A stretch of 64,000 nt of DNA from contig JAPJBO010000121.1 in assembly GCA_030068145.1 (NCBI GenBank), forward strand, positions 62,001 to 126,000, written 5' to 3'. This document shows, in pieces, positions 10,126 to 18,639 of this stretch; within the stretch, counting starts at the first letter, position 1, and every line of letters starts with the position of its first letter. The translations under genes were made by a program, and so were the position numbers. Under the pieces are notes generated by a model. It did not search any database, was not told where the DNA came from, and was given only the letters and a program-made list of their open reading frames with translations. Source of the stretch: Diplonema papillatum (taxonomy: Eukaryota; Euglenozoa; Diplonemea; Diplonemida; Diplonemidae).

Positions 10126-10272
10126 CTGACGGTCGCTGCAAACGTGCAAGCGGCGCAATGCCCCACTCGTGTGTTCCTCTCTTGTTAAGTACATAGTACA
10201 AGACACAGTTTCCCCTCTTCTTCCCGTTCTGGTTGAATAACTCTGCGCCTAGCTGTTGACGCTGACGGATTC
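10126..10272 (+). repeat. Split direct repeat B1
   Basis: 147 bases identical to 10389-10535. The first part overlaps the last codons of the RNase H ORF, whose stop is at 10194-10196, so the repeat is partly coding. Confidence 0.95.
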
Positions 10273-10288
10273 TCGCAGTTCACTGGGG

Positions 10289-10370
10289 GAATCCAGACAA
10301 GTCAAGTCACTTGAACAACACAGCCGAACAGGTTGGGTTTAGGGGGGCGGCACAGAGCAATCACTTTTCC
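10289..10370 (+). repeat. Split direct repeat A2
   Basis: 82 bases identical to 1-82, placed between B1 and B2 as expected for a split-direct-repeat retroelement that replicates through a circular intermediate. Confidence 0.95.
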
Positions 10371-10388
10371 CACCCATCCCTCCCCCTT

Positions 10389-10535
10389 CTGACGGTCGCT
10401 GCAAACGTGCAAGCGGCGCAATGCCCCACTCGTGTGTTCCTCTCTTGTTAAGTACATAGTACAAGACACAGTTTCCCCTCTTCTTCCCGTTCTGGTTGAA
10501 TAACTCTGCGCCTAGCTGTTGACGCTGACGGATTC
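10389..10535 (+). repeat. Split direct repeat B2 (right end of YR retroelement)
   Basis: 147 bases identical to B1. Identity of both repeat pairs argues that the element inserted recently despite its many interruptions. Confidence 0.95.
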
Positions 10536-10548
10536 CCACAGCTTTGCT

Positions 10549-10751
10549 AATGCAGGGTCAAAACCTTGTGTCTTTTTAAAACGCTCCCGCGGGGCTGATG
10601 GAGCCCTAAAAAATTTTTTGGAAAAAAAAAAAAATTGCTCAACTTCCTCAAAAATTACTGCAGAGTTTGTTCCAAACTTTTAAAATTCAAAAAATTTCCG
10701 GAATTTTTTTTTTTGCCATTTCAAAAAGACACAAGGTTTTGACCCTGCATG
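10549..10751 (-). mobile_element. ~203-bp MITE copy 8, no clear TSD
   Basis: Reverse orientation. The left end reads AATGCAGGGTC (first base changed) and the right end GACCCTGCATG. Left flank GCT and right flank GTAC do not match, so target or terminus has mutated or recombined. Confidence 0.85.
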
Positions 10752-11073
10752 GTACATGGGTGAACCCCAACATCAGATCATTCCACGGGTCGACGTGCAG
10801 CAAGCAGGTTTCACTACACCGTGCAAGGGACTTTTCCAAAGTCAGGTGTCCATACAAGGGACTTTTTCAAAGTCAGGTGTCCATGCAAGGGACTTTACAC
10901 AAAAAAAAATTTCCAGGAAAAAATTGGGTTTAAATTGCCTCCTTGGAGAGAGTCATTCTCCATCCGCCAATTTAACATCAGTTTAATTCATGTCACACCA
11001 ATCAAAGGATCATTCACGGTTAGCTCTCCTTAGCTGGCTTGCTGGTACCTTGGGAACGAGCTGACCGGGATAA
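10752..11073. repeat. Short stretch between MITEs with 31-bp tandem repeats
   Basis: About three imperfect copies of GCAAGGGACTTTTTCAAAGT followed by CAGGTGTCCAT at about 10822-10900, then a fragment resembling a MITE interior. No gene is seen. Confidence 0.7.
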
Positions 11074-11286
11074 CATGCAGGGTCAAAACCTTGTGTCTTT
11101 TTAAAACGCTCCCGCGGGGCCGATGGAGCCCTAAAAAAATTTTTGGAAAAAAAAAAAATTGCTCAACTTCCTCAAAAATTACTGCAGAGTTTGTTCCAAA
11201 CTTTTAAAATTCAAAAAACCCAATTTTTTTCCGGATTTTTTTTTTTTTGCCATTTTCAAAAAGACACAAGGTTTTGACCCTGCATG
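11074..11286 (-). mobile_element. 213-bp MITE copy 9, TSD ATAA
   Basis: Reverse-orientation complete copy with ATAA at 11070-11073 and 11287-11290. Confidence 0.9.
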
Positions 11287-11374
11287 ATAAGGGCGCAACC
11301 CAGAAATGGGCAAAAAAGGTATCGATAAGGTCTCATGAGACGGTATTGGGACCGCCGCCAGGGCGGTGAAGGGG

Positions 11375-11507
11375 TGAAAACCGAAAGTTTTGAGTCTTTT
11401 TTAAGCGCTGCTGTGCCCCAAAAAAAAATTGGAAATTTTTTTTTTGCTCAACTTCATCATCAAAAATTACTGCAGTGTTTGTTCCATAAGGTTTTTGACC
11501 CTACATG
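11375..11507 (-). mobile_element. Decayed MITE fragment
   Basis: Shares the central TTGCTCAACTTC and AAAAATTACTGCAG blocks and ends GACCCTACATG. The left terminus is unrecognisable. Confidence 0.65.
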
Positions 11508-11640
11508 CTACACCCACTCACACCCACCCACCCCATTCACACCCACACCACCCACCACCCAGACCACCCATTCACACCCACCCCATTCAACCCCACCCCA
11601 ATCACACCCCACCACTGGGGGGGTGGGGGTTGTGAGTGGG
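11508..11640 (-). repeat. CACCCA-rich array (complement of the GTGGGT array)
   Basis: Degenerate CACCCA/CACACC units directly abutting the MITE fragment, matching the complement of the arrays at 2169 and 12351. Confidence 0.85.
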
Positions 11641-11671
11641 AATTGTCTTCCCCGCGCTTTCAGCCACACAT

Positions 11672-11781
11672 CATGCAGGGTCAAAACCTTGTGTCTTTTT
11701 GAAAATGGCCAAATTTTTTTTTAGGGCTCCATCAACCCTGCGGGAGCGTTTTAAAAAGACACAAGGTTTTGACCCTGCATG
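11672..11781 (+). mobile_element. 110-bp internally deleted MITE copy 10
   Basis: Both termini are intact but the middle is reduced to one GC block. Flanks ACAT (left) and ATAT (right) differ at one of four positions. Confidence 0.85.
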
Positions 11782-11785
11782 ATAT

Positions 11786-11989
11786 AAAAAAAGAAGAAGG
11801 CAAATGAACAAGCTCAGGATCTAGACAAACATTGTGGAAGAAACAAGAATGTGGAGAACAAGGTCACATGCCGCCTTAAAACTTTCGTTTTTCAGCCCTC
11901 CTGGATCACGCTTCGTTGATAAGTGACACCGGAGTGGCCATCTTCAGGGTTGTTGATTTCCCAGATGAATCTGCAGTGTGAATGGGCGG
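11786..11989. other. Unassigned spacer
   Basis: About 200 bp of ordinary composition between repeats. No gene, motif or repeat recognised. Confidence 0.6.
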
Positions 11990-12271
11990 GTCTGGATCAA
12001 CCCAATCTGGATCAATATGGCCAAAAAAACTGGATCAACTTTTTGATCCAGTTTTTATTGATCCAGTTTTTTGACCAGGAAAGTTGATCCAGTTTTTTTC
12101 AGGTGGGTATACCTGGATCAAACTTTGATCCAGTTTTTTCCTGGTGGGTATACCTGGATCAAAAAAAACTGGATCAATAAAAACTGGATCAATATGGCCA
12201 AAAAAACTGGATCAAAAAAAACTGGATCAATATGGCCAAAAAAACTGGATCAAAAAAAACTGGATCAATGT
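11990..12271 (+). repeat. CTGGATCAA minisatellite
   Basis: Irregular repeats of AACTGGATCAA with spacers ATATGGCC and AGGTGGGTATACCTGG, in both orientations (TTGATCCAGTT also occurs), so parts are self-complementary. Confidence 0.9.
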
Positions 12272-12350
12272 CATCAAAAAAAAACCCATTTTTTTTCTGG
12301 AATTTTTTTTTTTGCTATTTTCAAAAAGACACAAGGTTTGACCCTGCATG
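12272..12350 (-). mobile_element. MITE fragment (right part)
   Basis: Carries AACCCATTTTTTTTCTGG and ends GACCCTGCATG. The left part is replaced by the CTGGATCAA array. Confidence 0.8.
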
Positions 12351-12659
12351 GTATTGTGAGGTGGAGTGAGTGATGTGGGTGGGTTGAGTGAGGTGGGTGT
12401 GGGGTGTGAGTGAGGTGATGTGAAAGGGTGAGTGAAAGGGTGAGTTTGGTCCAGTTGGTGTTGTGTGTGGGTGGGCTCAGTGAGGGTGAGTGAGGTGGTG
12501 GTGTGGATGTGGGGTGAGGTGGTGTGGATGTGGTGGGTGTGGTGATTGGGGTGGGTGTGAATGGGTGGTATGGGTGAGTGGTGTGGTGTGAGTGAGGTGG
12601 GTGTGAGTGGTGTGAAGTGAGGTGGGTGGGTTGAGTGAGGTGAGTGTGAGTGTGTGTAG
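12351..12659 (+). repeat. GTGGGT-rich array between two MITE ends
   Basis: G/T-rich degenerate array similar to 2169-2583, exactly bounded by a MITE right end and a MITE left end. Confidence 0.9.
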
Positions 12660-12695
12660 CATGCAGGGTCAAAACCTTGTGTCTTTTTGAAAATC
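12660..12695 (+). mobile_element. MITE fragment (left terminus)
   Basis: 36 bp of the canonical left terminus in forward orientation, then unrelated sequence belonging to the LINE region. Confidence 0.8.
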
Positions 12696-12914
12696 AGGGG
12701 ATTATACGGGCTTTTTAGCGGTCTGAGAGACCGGAACTCAAATTCTTCCGGTCTGGGGCAAAAAAAAAAAAAAAAACCACATAGCGTTCGGGTTGGGGCT
12801 TACCGGGTGGGAGCGTAACGGGAGGGCCAGTATGCATCGGATGAGAAAGCGACGATGGGAGAAAGCAAAAAGGATAGGAACACGCCTTATGGCTGAAGGG
12901 CCGTACAAGGAAGT

Positions 12915-14921
12915 ATGGGGAGACCAAGCCCATCTGTAGGGGCGGACCTCATGCACATGATGGAAGGCCTGATAGGATGTCAGGGTAAACTCGCCGAGAA
13001 GGTGAGAGACGCGCACGTACGAGAATGGCGAGACCGCATGCAGCTAGCGGTTAAGACGAGACCCGGGCGGATTTTCTCATGGCTGAAGCAGGAAGACAGG
13101 AAACAGGTGAATTTCATCAAAGACGAGGATGGGAATGTTACATGGAACCCGGAAGAGATGGACAGGATCCTACGTGGGCCAAACGCGTGGGGGGGAGTTT
13201 TTCAGAGACACTTCCGGAACTCGGCGCCGCGATGGGATGACTTCAAGGAGCAGTTTGAGGCATCTATCAAACGGACAGAACCGGTTGCACTTGCGCCGAT
13301 AACGAAGGGAGATCTCTTGAAAACTCTTACCAAGCTGGGCAAGGAAACGGCACCGGGGGCAGAAGGCTGGCGAGTCCACGAATTGGCGGCGCTGCCAGAT
13401 GAAGCGATTGAGCGGTTCGCGCAATTGTTTAGGGTAGTCGAAGAGACTGGCCGTTGGCCTCGGACACTTCTGACGGCGTTGATAACTCTCATACCAAAGA
13501 ATGAGGGAGAGACGGGACCGATGAACTTGCGCCCAATCTCGGTGACAAGTGCTGTCTACCGACTCTGGGCGGCGACGCGGCTTCGGATGCTGGGCGAGTG
13601 GGTCTGCCAATGGATACCCGATGGAGTACGCGGGGCGGTGCCTCTGAGAGGGGCGGACGACGTCATGTTCGAAGTAGCCTTGCGGATCGAGCATGCAATC
13701 GAGTGCGGACGGCCTTTGTATGGGCTGTCCGTAGACTACGAGAAGTGCTTCGATCGCCTCCCTCACGACATAATGTTCAGACTGGTGGAGTACATGGGAA
13801 TCGACAAAGGGGTCCTGAGAGCGCTAAGAGGAGTATACTCTGCCATCAGGAGACACTTTAAAACCGCGGGCGGAATAGGGGAAGCCTTCAACGCAGCAAA
13901 CGGCATTTTGCAGGGGTGTCCCTTGAGTGTCTTGCTGCTGAATGCGCTTGTTGCAGTATGGATCCGAGCGGTAGAGGTACTCGGAAGCGAGGAAGAAGTT
14001 GTACGTGCATTGGCCTTCCTGGACGACACCCAGGCCATGACGAGCGACAAGAAACAGTTCAAAGCGGCCACACAGACAACAACACGATTCGCGAATGCGG
14101 CAGACTTGGGAGTCGGAGCCGCCAAGTCCTACTGGTACACAACGTGTGAAAGCCGTGAGAGGGCGGTGAAAGTGCAAGGGAAGACGATAGAGAGACAGCA
14201 GGCTTTCGACGTGTTGGGGACGATGCTTTCGGTAAGTCAAGGATCGCCGAAGCCGAGCAAGCGCATAAAGGGGCGACACGAAAAGGCACAAGCCATCGCC
14301 CGCCGGGCTCGACACCTCCCCGTACCGATGGAAGAAAGGGAGCGATACGTGGCCGCTGCAGCAACGACCAAAGCGCTGTATGGAACCGCCGTGTGGCAGC
14401 CACCTAAGAAGTACGTTCAAGCTTTGATGAGAGCAACAATGGCGGGGATCTGGTCCGGAAGCCCACGCCGGAACGGCGCAATAGTGCTGAATGTGTTGTG
14501 CCGCGGACACCGGCTGGACCCGGCTTCTGTCGTTTTGCATCGGCGGCTGCTCACGCTCGGGCAGCAATTAGGCAGACGACCACGACTCAGGCGATTGGCA
14601 GAGGAGGTACGAGCAATAAGGCGCGAAAGAGAGGAGCGCGGAGAAATCAACGCGAAGAAGAAGGGGCCGGTAGCCCTGTTCCAGGAGGCTGTCGAAGAGG
14701 TAGGCTGGACGTGGACTGAGCTTGGACGTCTACGAGACCCGGCGCAACCGGAGGAATGGAACCTCTTCTGCGACACCGACGCAGAAGACAGGGGCGCAAA
14801 GAGGCGGGCGGCAGTTGCGAGAGACGAGTTTCAGCACGCGGTGAGGGAGGCCGTCCGCACCAGCAGATATGCGAGGGGATTATCCACGGCATCGACGGTC
14901 CGGCGACACGACGATTGTTGA
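12915..14921 (+). pseudogene. Reverse transcriptase ORF of LINE family 1 (5' part of a frameshifted ORF2)
   Basis: 668 codons. RT signatures: LITLIPKN (about residue 190), motif A LSVDYEKCFDRLP (about 270), motif B NGILQGCPLSV (about 330), motif C AFLDDTQAM (about 368). A thumb region and basic segment follow. No APE endonuclease precedes it, and an open stretch in another frame just upstream (from about 12832) suggests one more frameshift. The frame leaves the homologous reading at the G run near 14874-14877, after which the C-terminus continues in the next frame. The product would copy element RNA at the nicked target. Confidence 0.8.
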
Positions 14922-16600
14922 CGGAAGGAGGGCTGACCGGATACCAGCAAGGGCTGGTGCGCGCAGTCATCACTAACGCTGTTTTGACGGGAAAGCGGCT
15001 TGGGCACGATGTCTGCAAGTACTGCGACGCGGGGGTACCGGAAGACGAGCACCACATGTGGTGGGACTGCACGAGGTGGACAGCAATCAGGAATGAGTAC
15101 CCGCACCTCGTCGCCAGTCTTCCGAACATGCCGAAATGTCTCGCTCTCTGTGGCGTCGTGCCGAAACAGGCGCAACACGACCAAGCGGCGGACATGGCAG
15201 GGTCGATTCAGCTAATGTGTGCGCGCATTCTGCTCGACCGACAGAAGGTGGAAGGATTAGTTGAGAAGGATTGTCGGAGAAAGGAGTTTTCTGTCGACAC
15301 CTACCCGTGGGGATGGTGCCCGAAACCACCGACTGCTGTGTACCCCATCGATGTGCAGGGAGCCCGGCCAAGCACCACAGCGTGGCCCGACTCGCAAGAG
15401 ATGCTCGTAGCGATGGCAAAATGGAGCTCCTCGAAGCGATGGGCGGAGCAAGGAGGCGACGCCTCTGCGACGTTCTTTGAACTCGCAATTGACTTCGAGC
15501 TTTTTAGCGGCCTGACGCTGACGCCGCTCAAAACTCGGCGTCGAGAGAAACGCAACACGGAAGAAAGAGAGAAACAGTGGCTGGCGAGGGACGAACTGCC
15601 CGAACCGCTGACAGCAGTCTTCTTCGACGGCGGCTCGCGGAACAACGGGACGCGTGGGGCCGTTTCGGGTGCAGGAGCCGTATACTACCTCGCGGGGAAG
15701 AAACAATGGGAGATTTGTGCCCCGATCGAAGAGCGAGCGACAAACAACGTCGCGGAGTACACGGCTCTGATCAAGGCACTGCACCGACTCCAAGACCAGC
15801 CAGGGCTGAGCGGAGAGCTGGTTGTTCGGGGGGACAGCGGACTTGTCGTTGACCAGATGACAGGAAACGCGCGCTGTTCCGAAGCTCTGCGACCGTACAA
15901 GACGAGGGCGCAGGCAGAGGTGGCGGAACTGCGGCAGAAAGGCATCGACATCAAGTTGGAGCACGTGCCGCGCGAGCAGAATATCGACGCCGATGCTCTA
16001 TCGAATCGTGCGATGGATGAAGTCCAGAGACGAGCGACAGCCGAGTATCGGGACTCGGCGACCGCGAAATCGTACGCGATGAAGAGCGCGATGCGACGGC
16101 TGACGAGTATCGTGCAGACGCCGATTCACCCGGCGCTTGAGATGCAAGTCAACGTCCTGACGTCTCTCGGAGGCGGAAACATGGCCGGACTCAACAAGAG
16201 GCCACAGATGGCGAGCCAGCAGGCGTTTGAAGCCGTGATGCGCGCCTACGAAGCCGCCGCACGAGAGCAGACGGCGAAGAAGGCCGGCGACAAGGTGCGA
16301 GCCATACCGCAGGCTGGGCTCCGCAAAGCTGCAACACTGAATGGCAGTTTTCGACCGCAGACGCATTACCCGTCGGGATGGGAGCGCAAGCAGGCTCGAT
16401 GGAAGCACGAGGTCAAGCAGGAGAGACGAACTGCGCAGACTGAGCGCAAGACGTGCACCAAGGGCAGACCAGGACGTTGGGACCGTGCGAAGTCGAAGAA
16501 GGAGTCCAAAAGCGAAGCAACAACACCAACGCGGAAACGCAACCCGAAGGCACCCAAGCGGACCTCCCAGGGCAGGGGGGAACCTGCGGCAGTGAAGTAG
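14876..16600 (+). pseudogene. RNase H / zinc-ribbon C-terminal part of LINE family 1 ORF2
   Basis: Continuous with the RT if one base is added to the G run at 14874-14877; the frame is open from 14756. It has a CKYCDAG...HHMWWDC zinc-ribbon-like motif (about 15014-15070). A type I RNase H follows: FFDGGSRNNG with catalytic Asp, NNVAEYTAL with Glu, RGDSGLVVDQ with Asp, and EQNIDADALSN with the last Asp. This RNase H looks like the plant/archaeal-type domain seen in I-like LINEs. The C-terminus is very basic, rich in Lys/Arg/Gln, probably nucleic-acid binding. TAG stop at 16598-16600. Confidence 0.8.
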
Positions 16601-16786
16601 CGAAGCTCATCCGAGTGTCCGATGAAACCCCTTGTCAATACCACCCAACGACTTCGACGCGCGTGCGAAATGTCGGACGTTAGCGTCTGTCAAGAGCATG
16701 CGCGACTCAGCAGTGTTTTAAAGGTGAGATGAGAGGCATCGGCTCACTCTGTCAAAGGACCATACCACTAACGCAACAAGACGACG

Positions 16787-17541
16787 ATTTTTTGTGATTT
16801 GGATTGATTTTTTGGGATTCCAAAAATTGACCCATGACAATTTGTGATTCTCCCCGTCGACCCGATGACCACCCCATAAAATAAATTAATTCGTCCACAA
16901 ATTACAAATCCATAAATTAGCTGACCACAAATTATAGCAAAACAACAAGTCACTGGCCAGCTATGGACAGGAAAGGGCTCGGCGAGAAGAACACATAGCG
17001 ACCGGTCAGTTCAATCACTATTGTTCAATCAGGTTTGAAGCCGTAAGTAAGACCTGCCCACAGTCCATCGATCGCAAGCTGGGACCAGTCAGAGGTACTT
17101 TTTAACAAGAACATCCTCCTCTATCGGAAACAAGCATTTGCTTTTGTGTGACTGACCAAAAATTTCCGCGCCTGCGGCGCAGGCATAATTTGCATCTGTC
17201 TCTGTCGGGGCACCCCCTAGAGTAGCTAGTTCCCTGTCCCCGAAAAGGTCGAGTGCCTGTCCAAGAGCCTGGACAGGAAATATTAATTCTGGGCCCCTCC
17301 ACAAAATAAAATAATTCGTCCATAAATTGCATGACCATAAAATAGAATTCCGCAAATTAAAGGGCCATAACTTACAGGTCAGGGTGTACAAAGCCTTCAG
17401 GCGCAAAACACCCGTTTTTGGCCAAAATCAAGTCTCTGTATTATGCACTGACTGAACGGGGGGGGAAAAAAAAACGGTTGTTTTTCAAGACGATGAAGAA
17501 AAAGATGATACTTCGCTTCACAATGCAGGACGAAAATTAAC
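16787..17541. other. Non-coding spacer upstream of LDH with short AT-rich repeats
   Basis: Begins with a TTGTGATTTGG flank of the LINE. An AT-rich block at about 16863-16945 (ATTCGTCCACAAATTAC) recurs at about 17300-17375 (ATTCGTCCATAAATTGC). A 23-bp sequence at 17158-17180 recurs inverted at 20284-20306. No gene seen; the LDH promoter must lie near the 3' end but has no clear TATA box. Confidence 0.6.
17158..17180 (+). repeat. Left 23-bp inverted repeat flanking the LDH segment
   Basis: Perfect inverted partner of 20284-20306. It contains the palindromic GCGCCTGCGGCGC and is followed by AGGC, which extends a small hairpin. Confidence 0.8.
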
Positions 17542-18474
17542 ATGGGGCGGAAGGTCGTGGTGATTGGGGCAGGGGCTGTTGGATGCAGCTACATTTATGT
17601 TCTCATGCAAAGTGGGCTGGCAACGGAAATTGTACTCGTAGATATCGACGCTAAACGCGTGGAAGGTGAAGTTATGGACCTCAACCACGGACTGGCCTTT
17701 TCTCAACCGGCAGCTATCCACGGTGGCACCTACGCCGATTGCGCGAATGCGGATCTCATCGTCATTACAGCAGGGGCCAAGCAGAAGCCAAATGAAACGA
17801 GGCTGAACCTTGTTCAGCGGAATGCACAAATCATGGGAAGTATCTGCGACGAGATCACGAAGTATACCGATGATGCAGTTGTCCTTGTCGTGAGCAATCC
17901 AGTTGATATTCTTACCCACGTCGCCATTAAACGACTTGCATGGCCGAGGGGCAGAGTGCTTGGATCTGGAACTGTGCTTGACTCCGCTCGTTTCAGATAC
18001 ATGCTGAGCAAGGAATACAACATTGACCCCCACAGCGTTCATGCATACATCCTGGGCGAGCACGGAGACTCCGAGATCGCTGCATGGAGTATCAGCCACA
18101 TTGGTGGTCAAAATTTGAGAACCCAGATGACAGTGCAACCAGGTGTACAGGCTACCCACGATAAGATCTTGAAGGCAGTCCGGGAATCGGCGTACCATAT
18201 TATCGACCACAAAGGCTCAACCTACTACGGAATTGGGCTCGCTTTGCTCCGCATCACAAAAGCCATTCTCCGTGACGAGCGGAGCATGCTAACTGTCTCC
18301 ACTCTGCTTAAAGGCGAATTCGAGTTAAATGACATCTGTCTCTCCGTTCCGTGCGTTGTCGGACGCAATGGCATCGAGTCTGTGCTCTCTGCAAAACTTG
18401 CTGACGAAGAACTGAAAGCCTTGCACGGTTCCGCGGCGGCTTTGCGCAAGATTGCAAACCCATCGAAGTTGTGA
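17542..18474 (+). CDS. ldh: L-lactate dehydrogenase, bacterial type, intronless
   Basis: 310 aa, full length for the LDH/MDH family, no targeting peptide, so probably cytosolic; interconverts pyruvate and L-lactate with NADH/NAD+. NAD fold: GAGAVGCSY and acidic VLVDID. The mobile loop AKQKPNETRLNL has Gln at the substrate-selecting position (LDH rather than MDH) and the pyruvate-polarising Arg. Asp/Arg pair in DSARFRYM, catalytic His in GEHGDSE, Thr in STYYGIG. The ATG is in context AACATGG and the upstream frame is closed by TAA. It contrasts with spliced neighbours, which together with close similarity to bacterial LDHs suggests acquisition from bacteria. It ends with TGA; a dispersed repeat follows about 60 bp downstream. 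Confidence 0.93.
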   Translation: MGRKVVVIGAGAVGCSYIYVLMQSGLATEIVLVDIDAKRVEGEVMDLNHGLAFSQPAAIHGGTYADCANADLIVITAGAKQKPNETRLNLVQRNAQIMGSICDEITKYTDDAVVLVVSNPVDILTHVAIKRLAWPRGRVLGSGTVLDSARFRYMLSKEYNIDPHSVHAYILGEHGDSEIAAWSISHIGGQNLRTQMTVQPGVQATHDKILKAVRESAYHIIDHKGSTYYGIGLALLRITKAILRDERSMLTVSTLLKGEFELNDICLSVPCVVGRNGIESVLSAKLADEELKALHGSAAALRKIANPSKL

Positions 18475-18535
18475 TTGGAGCAGTCAAAATGGCAATCTCA
18501 AAAGGAAAACGATGCTGGAAGTCGTCTTTTATTTT

Positions 18536-18629
18536 GTGTTAACAATGCATTGTCGGTACCTACCCCCGTGTTAGTGGTGAAACTTAGTAGTTGGCAGCGC
18601 ACTACATGAAACTTACCAACGTAGGTGAG
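18536..18629 (+). repeat. Dispersed repeat R-a, copy 1 (3' flank of LDH)
   Basis: Starts GTGTTAACAATGCATTG, contains TTAGTAGTTGGCAGCG and ends GTAGGTGAG. Related copies at 39387-39460 and 58152-58226. TTGGCA can pair with a downstream TNCCAA, suggesting a small stem-loop. Confidence 0.8.
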
Positions 18630-18639
18630 TCCGCAAAAG

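Larger units (their letters stand above)
6057..10196 (+). pseudogene. Reverse transcriptase / RNase H ORF of the retroelement, split twice
   Basis: Read as 6057-6433, 6865-7306 and 9375-10196 this gives 546 codons ending in TAG. The frame is already open upstream, overlapping the recombinase; 6057 is the first ATG after it. RT palm: motif A region MRDFRTGFFAIEIP, motif B LTRLPMGHTCSPEL, motif C VWIDNIRYTG, where the second Asp of the usual xxDD is Asn. RNase H: FVDASLSGWGG, Glu in EHINVLEAW, IRVDNTTVMG, and NPADLPSR, supplying the acidic active-site set. Interruptions are a double MITE (6434-6864) and foldback element 2 (7307-9374). Removing both keeps codon phase at every junction. Confidence 0.85.
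1..10535 (+). mobile_element. Tyrosine-recombinase retrotransposon (VIPER/Ngaro-like), heavily interrupted
   Basis: A retroelement bounded by split direct repeats: 1-82 (A1) recurs exactly at 10289-10370 (A2), and 10126-10272 (B1) recurs exactly at 10389-10535 (B2). This A1-body-B1-A2-B2 layout is known from Ngaro, VIPER and PAT elements, which integrate with a tyrosine recombinase rather than an integrase. Gene order is gag (85-1317), recombinase (4528-5946), RT/RNase H (6057-10196). As far as I recall, recombinase before RT is the VIPER order, whereas Ngaro usually has it last. Four single or paired MITE insertions and two foldback elements account for about 6 kb. Without them the element is about 4.5 kb, a normal size. 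The left edge coincides with the window start, so it may extend slightly further out. Confidence 0.9.
12716..16786 (+). mobile_element. 5'-truncated non-LTR retrotransposon (LINE family 1)
   Basis: Encodes RT, a zinc-ribbon-like motif and RNase H in two overlapping frames; no endonuclease is visible, so the 5' part is missing. The 3' end is set by CACTAACGCAACAAGACGAC (16766-16785), the same 3' terminal motif as in the LINE copies at 29.6, 36.3 and 37.0 kb. It is followed by a TTGTGA-containing flank (16787 onward) like theirs. The left boundary is approximate. Similarity of the RT to the 31-36 kb LINE shows that the two families are related. Confidence 0.85.

Noticed and set aside
1069..12350. 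MITE interiors giving repeated KKNFAQLPQKLLQSLFQTFKI-type peptides
   Set aside because: The same non-coding MITE core translated; frames stop within each copy and differ by homopolymer length.
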